Source of the DNA: a bacterium
GTDB taxonomy: Bacteria; Chloroflexota; Limnocylindria; Limnocylindrales; Limnocylindraceae
NCBI GenBank assembly: GCA_009919365.1
Contig: RGBZ01000051.1
Coordinates: forward strand, 1-5,965
Length of the DNA: 5,965 bases
Reading direction: 5' to 3'
Both the position numbers and the translations under genes were made by a program. Every line of letters starts with the position of its first letter. The first letter of the stretch is position 1. This document shows positions 5,424 through 5,965 of the stretch, one piece after another. Under the pieces are notes generated by a model. The model was not told the DNA's origin and did no database searches. It saw only the letters and a program-made list of their open reading frames with translations.

Positions 5424-5965
5424 GTGGATCGCCGTCTCGCCGCGCTACTCCAAGAAAAGTTTGGTGATCGACTGCTTACACCAGTGCGTCAGCGATACGA
5501 CGAGAGCGAAATCCGAGTAGCACTCGCTGATGCAACCGACACGTTGCGAACACTGCACGATGATCCAGCATTTCGATTTGAAATGCTGATTGATCTGTGC
5601 GGCGTCGACACTGGCGAAGAGATGCAGGTGGTCTACCACCTCTCCTCGTCAACAAGTGGCGACTGGCTGCGCGTGATCGTGCCCGGACTTGATCGAACGG
5701 CCCCGCGCATCGCGTCGGCAACGTTCATGTGGCCAGGTGCCGAATGGATGGAGCGCGAAGCCTACGACATGTTCGGCATCATCTTCGAAGGAAACCGCGA
5801 TCTGCGCCGCATCTATATGCCAGATGATTACCGCAGTTACCCGCTGCGCAAAGACTTCTATCTCGCCGATGACGCATCGCGCTCACCTGCCGCTGGCGTG
5901 CGCAACATGGAGCGCGCTGGGACACCGGCCGACGCGACCGCAGCAACAACACTTCGCAAGAGCCC
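5424..5965 (+). CDS. nuoC: NADH:quinone oxidoreductase subunit C (NuoC), cut by the window edge
   Basis: NuoC (30-kDa/NDUFS3/Nqo5 homologue) is a cofactor-free subunit of the complex I peripheral arm that packs against NuoD and NuoB. The start is a GTG immediately after the nuoB stop, with AAGGGG (5412-5417) 6 nt upstream inside nuoB, so the two are probably translationally coupled. The frame is open for 180 codons to the end of the window. The middle reads FRFEMLIDLCGVD (50-62) and VVYHLSS (69-75). The family signature then follows as WPGAEWMEREAYDMFGI (103-119), FEGNRDLRRIYMPDDY (121-136) and YPLRKDF (139-145). Where most homologues have F-x-G-H-P-D-L-R-R, this one has F-E-G-N-R-D-L-R-R. 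After the signature comes a low-complexity Ala/Thr/Ser/Arg-rich stretch (148-180), which is either a disordered tail or a linker to a fused NuoD as in E. coli NuoCD. The visible sequence does not decide between these. Confidence 0.95.
   Translation, partial: MDRRLAALLQEKFGDRLLTPVRQRYDESEIRVALADATDTLRTLHDDPAFRFEMLIDLCGVDTGEEMQVVYHLSSSTSGDWLRVIVPGLDRTAPRIASATFMWPGAEWMEREAYDMFGIIFEGNRDLRRIYMPDDYRSYPLRKDFYLADDASRSPAAGVRNMERAGTPADATAATTLRKS

Noticed and set aside
1..5965. Search for tRNA, rRNA, CRISPR repeats, insertion sequences, integrases or phage genes
   Set aside because: Nothing resembling these was found by reading; the window is almost fully filled by the genes listed, and the longest gap is the 82-bp divergent region.

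Overview
The window looks like ordinary chromosome from an aerobic bacterium with moderately high GC. The gene content is core metabolism: purine synthesis, folate synthesis and respiratory complex I. No mobile element, phage gene, CRISPR array, tRNA or rRNA was seen. The style of the complex I subunits (a NuoB reading [17 protein letters not shown], separate short nuoA, nuoB and nuoC genes) and the membrane glycosyltransferase-like fragment would fit Chloroflexota or a related phylum. That placement is a guess; the sequence alone does not settle it.

Layout from left to right. Positions 1-279 (+) hold the C-terminal end of a multi-pass membrane protein, possibly a PMT-type glycosyltransferase. 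It converges with, and overlaps by 90 bp, a two-gene minus-strand unit: a small three-helix membrane protein (1020-607) followed by a cupin-fold protein (570-190). A perfect 16-bp palindrome lies in the 36-bp gap between those two genes. An 82-bp divergent gap separates the unit from a plus-strand purH homologue (1103-2485). Its stop lies only 4 bp from the stop of a minus-strand folK (3080-2490). A 34-bp divergent gap then leads to a plus-strand MidA/NDUFAF7-type methyltransferase gene (3115-4296). After a 72-bp gap the nuo operon begins: nuoA (4369-4725), nuoB overlapping it by 10 bp (4716-5423), and nuoC starting with GTG directly after the nuoB stop (5424 to the window edge).

How the genes work together. 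NuoA, NuoB and NuoC belong to NADH:quinone oxidoreductase: NuoA is a membrane subunit, NuoB carries the terminal Fe-S cluster N2, and NuoC is a peripheral-arm subunit. The upstream methyltransferase belongs to the family of NDUFAF7, the mitochondrial complex I assembly factor that methylates the NuoD homologue, so its position beside nuo suggests a related role. FolK makes a folate precursor, and the transformylase half of PurH uses a folate cofactor, but those two genes are on opposite strands.

The most unusual element is PurH. The AICAR-transformylase half is recognisable, but the N-terminal IMP-cyclohydrolase half is shortened by roughly 40 residues and lacks its catalytic motifs, and the transformylase KHxNPCG motif reads RHTDPIG. 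Second is NuoB, with an N-terminal extension of about 80 residues that contains an EF-hand/dockerin-like loop, and an extra cysteine beside a cluster ligand. No wholly unknown multi-gene system was seen.
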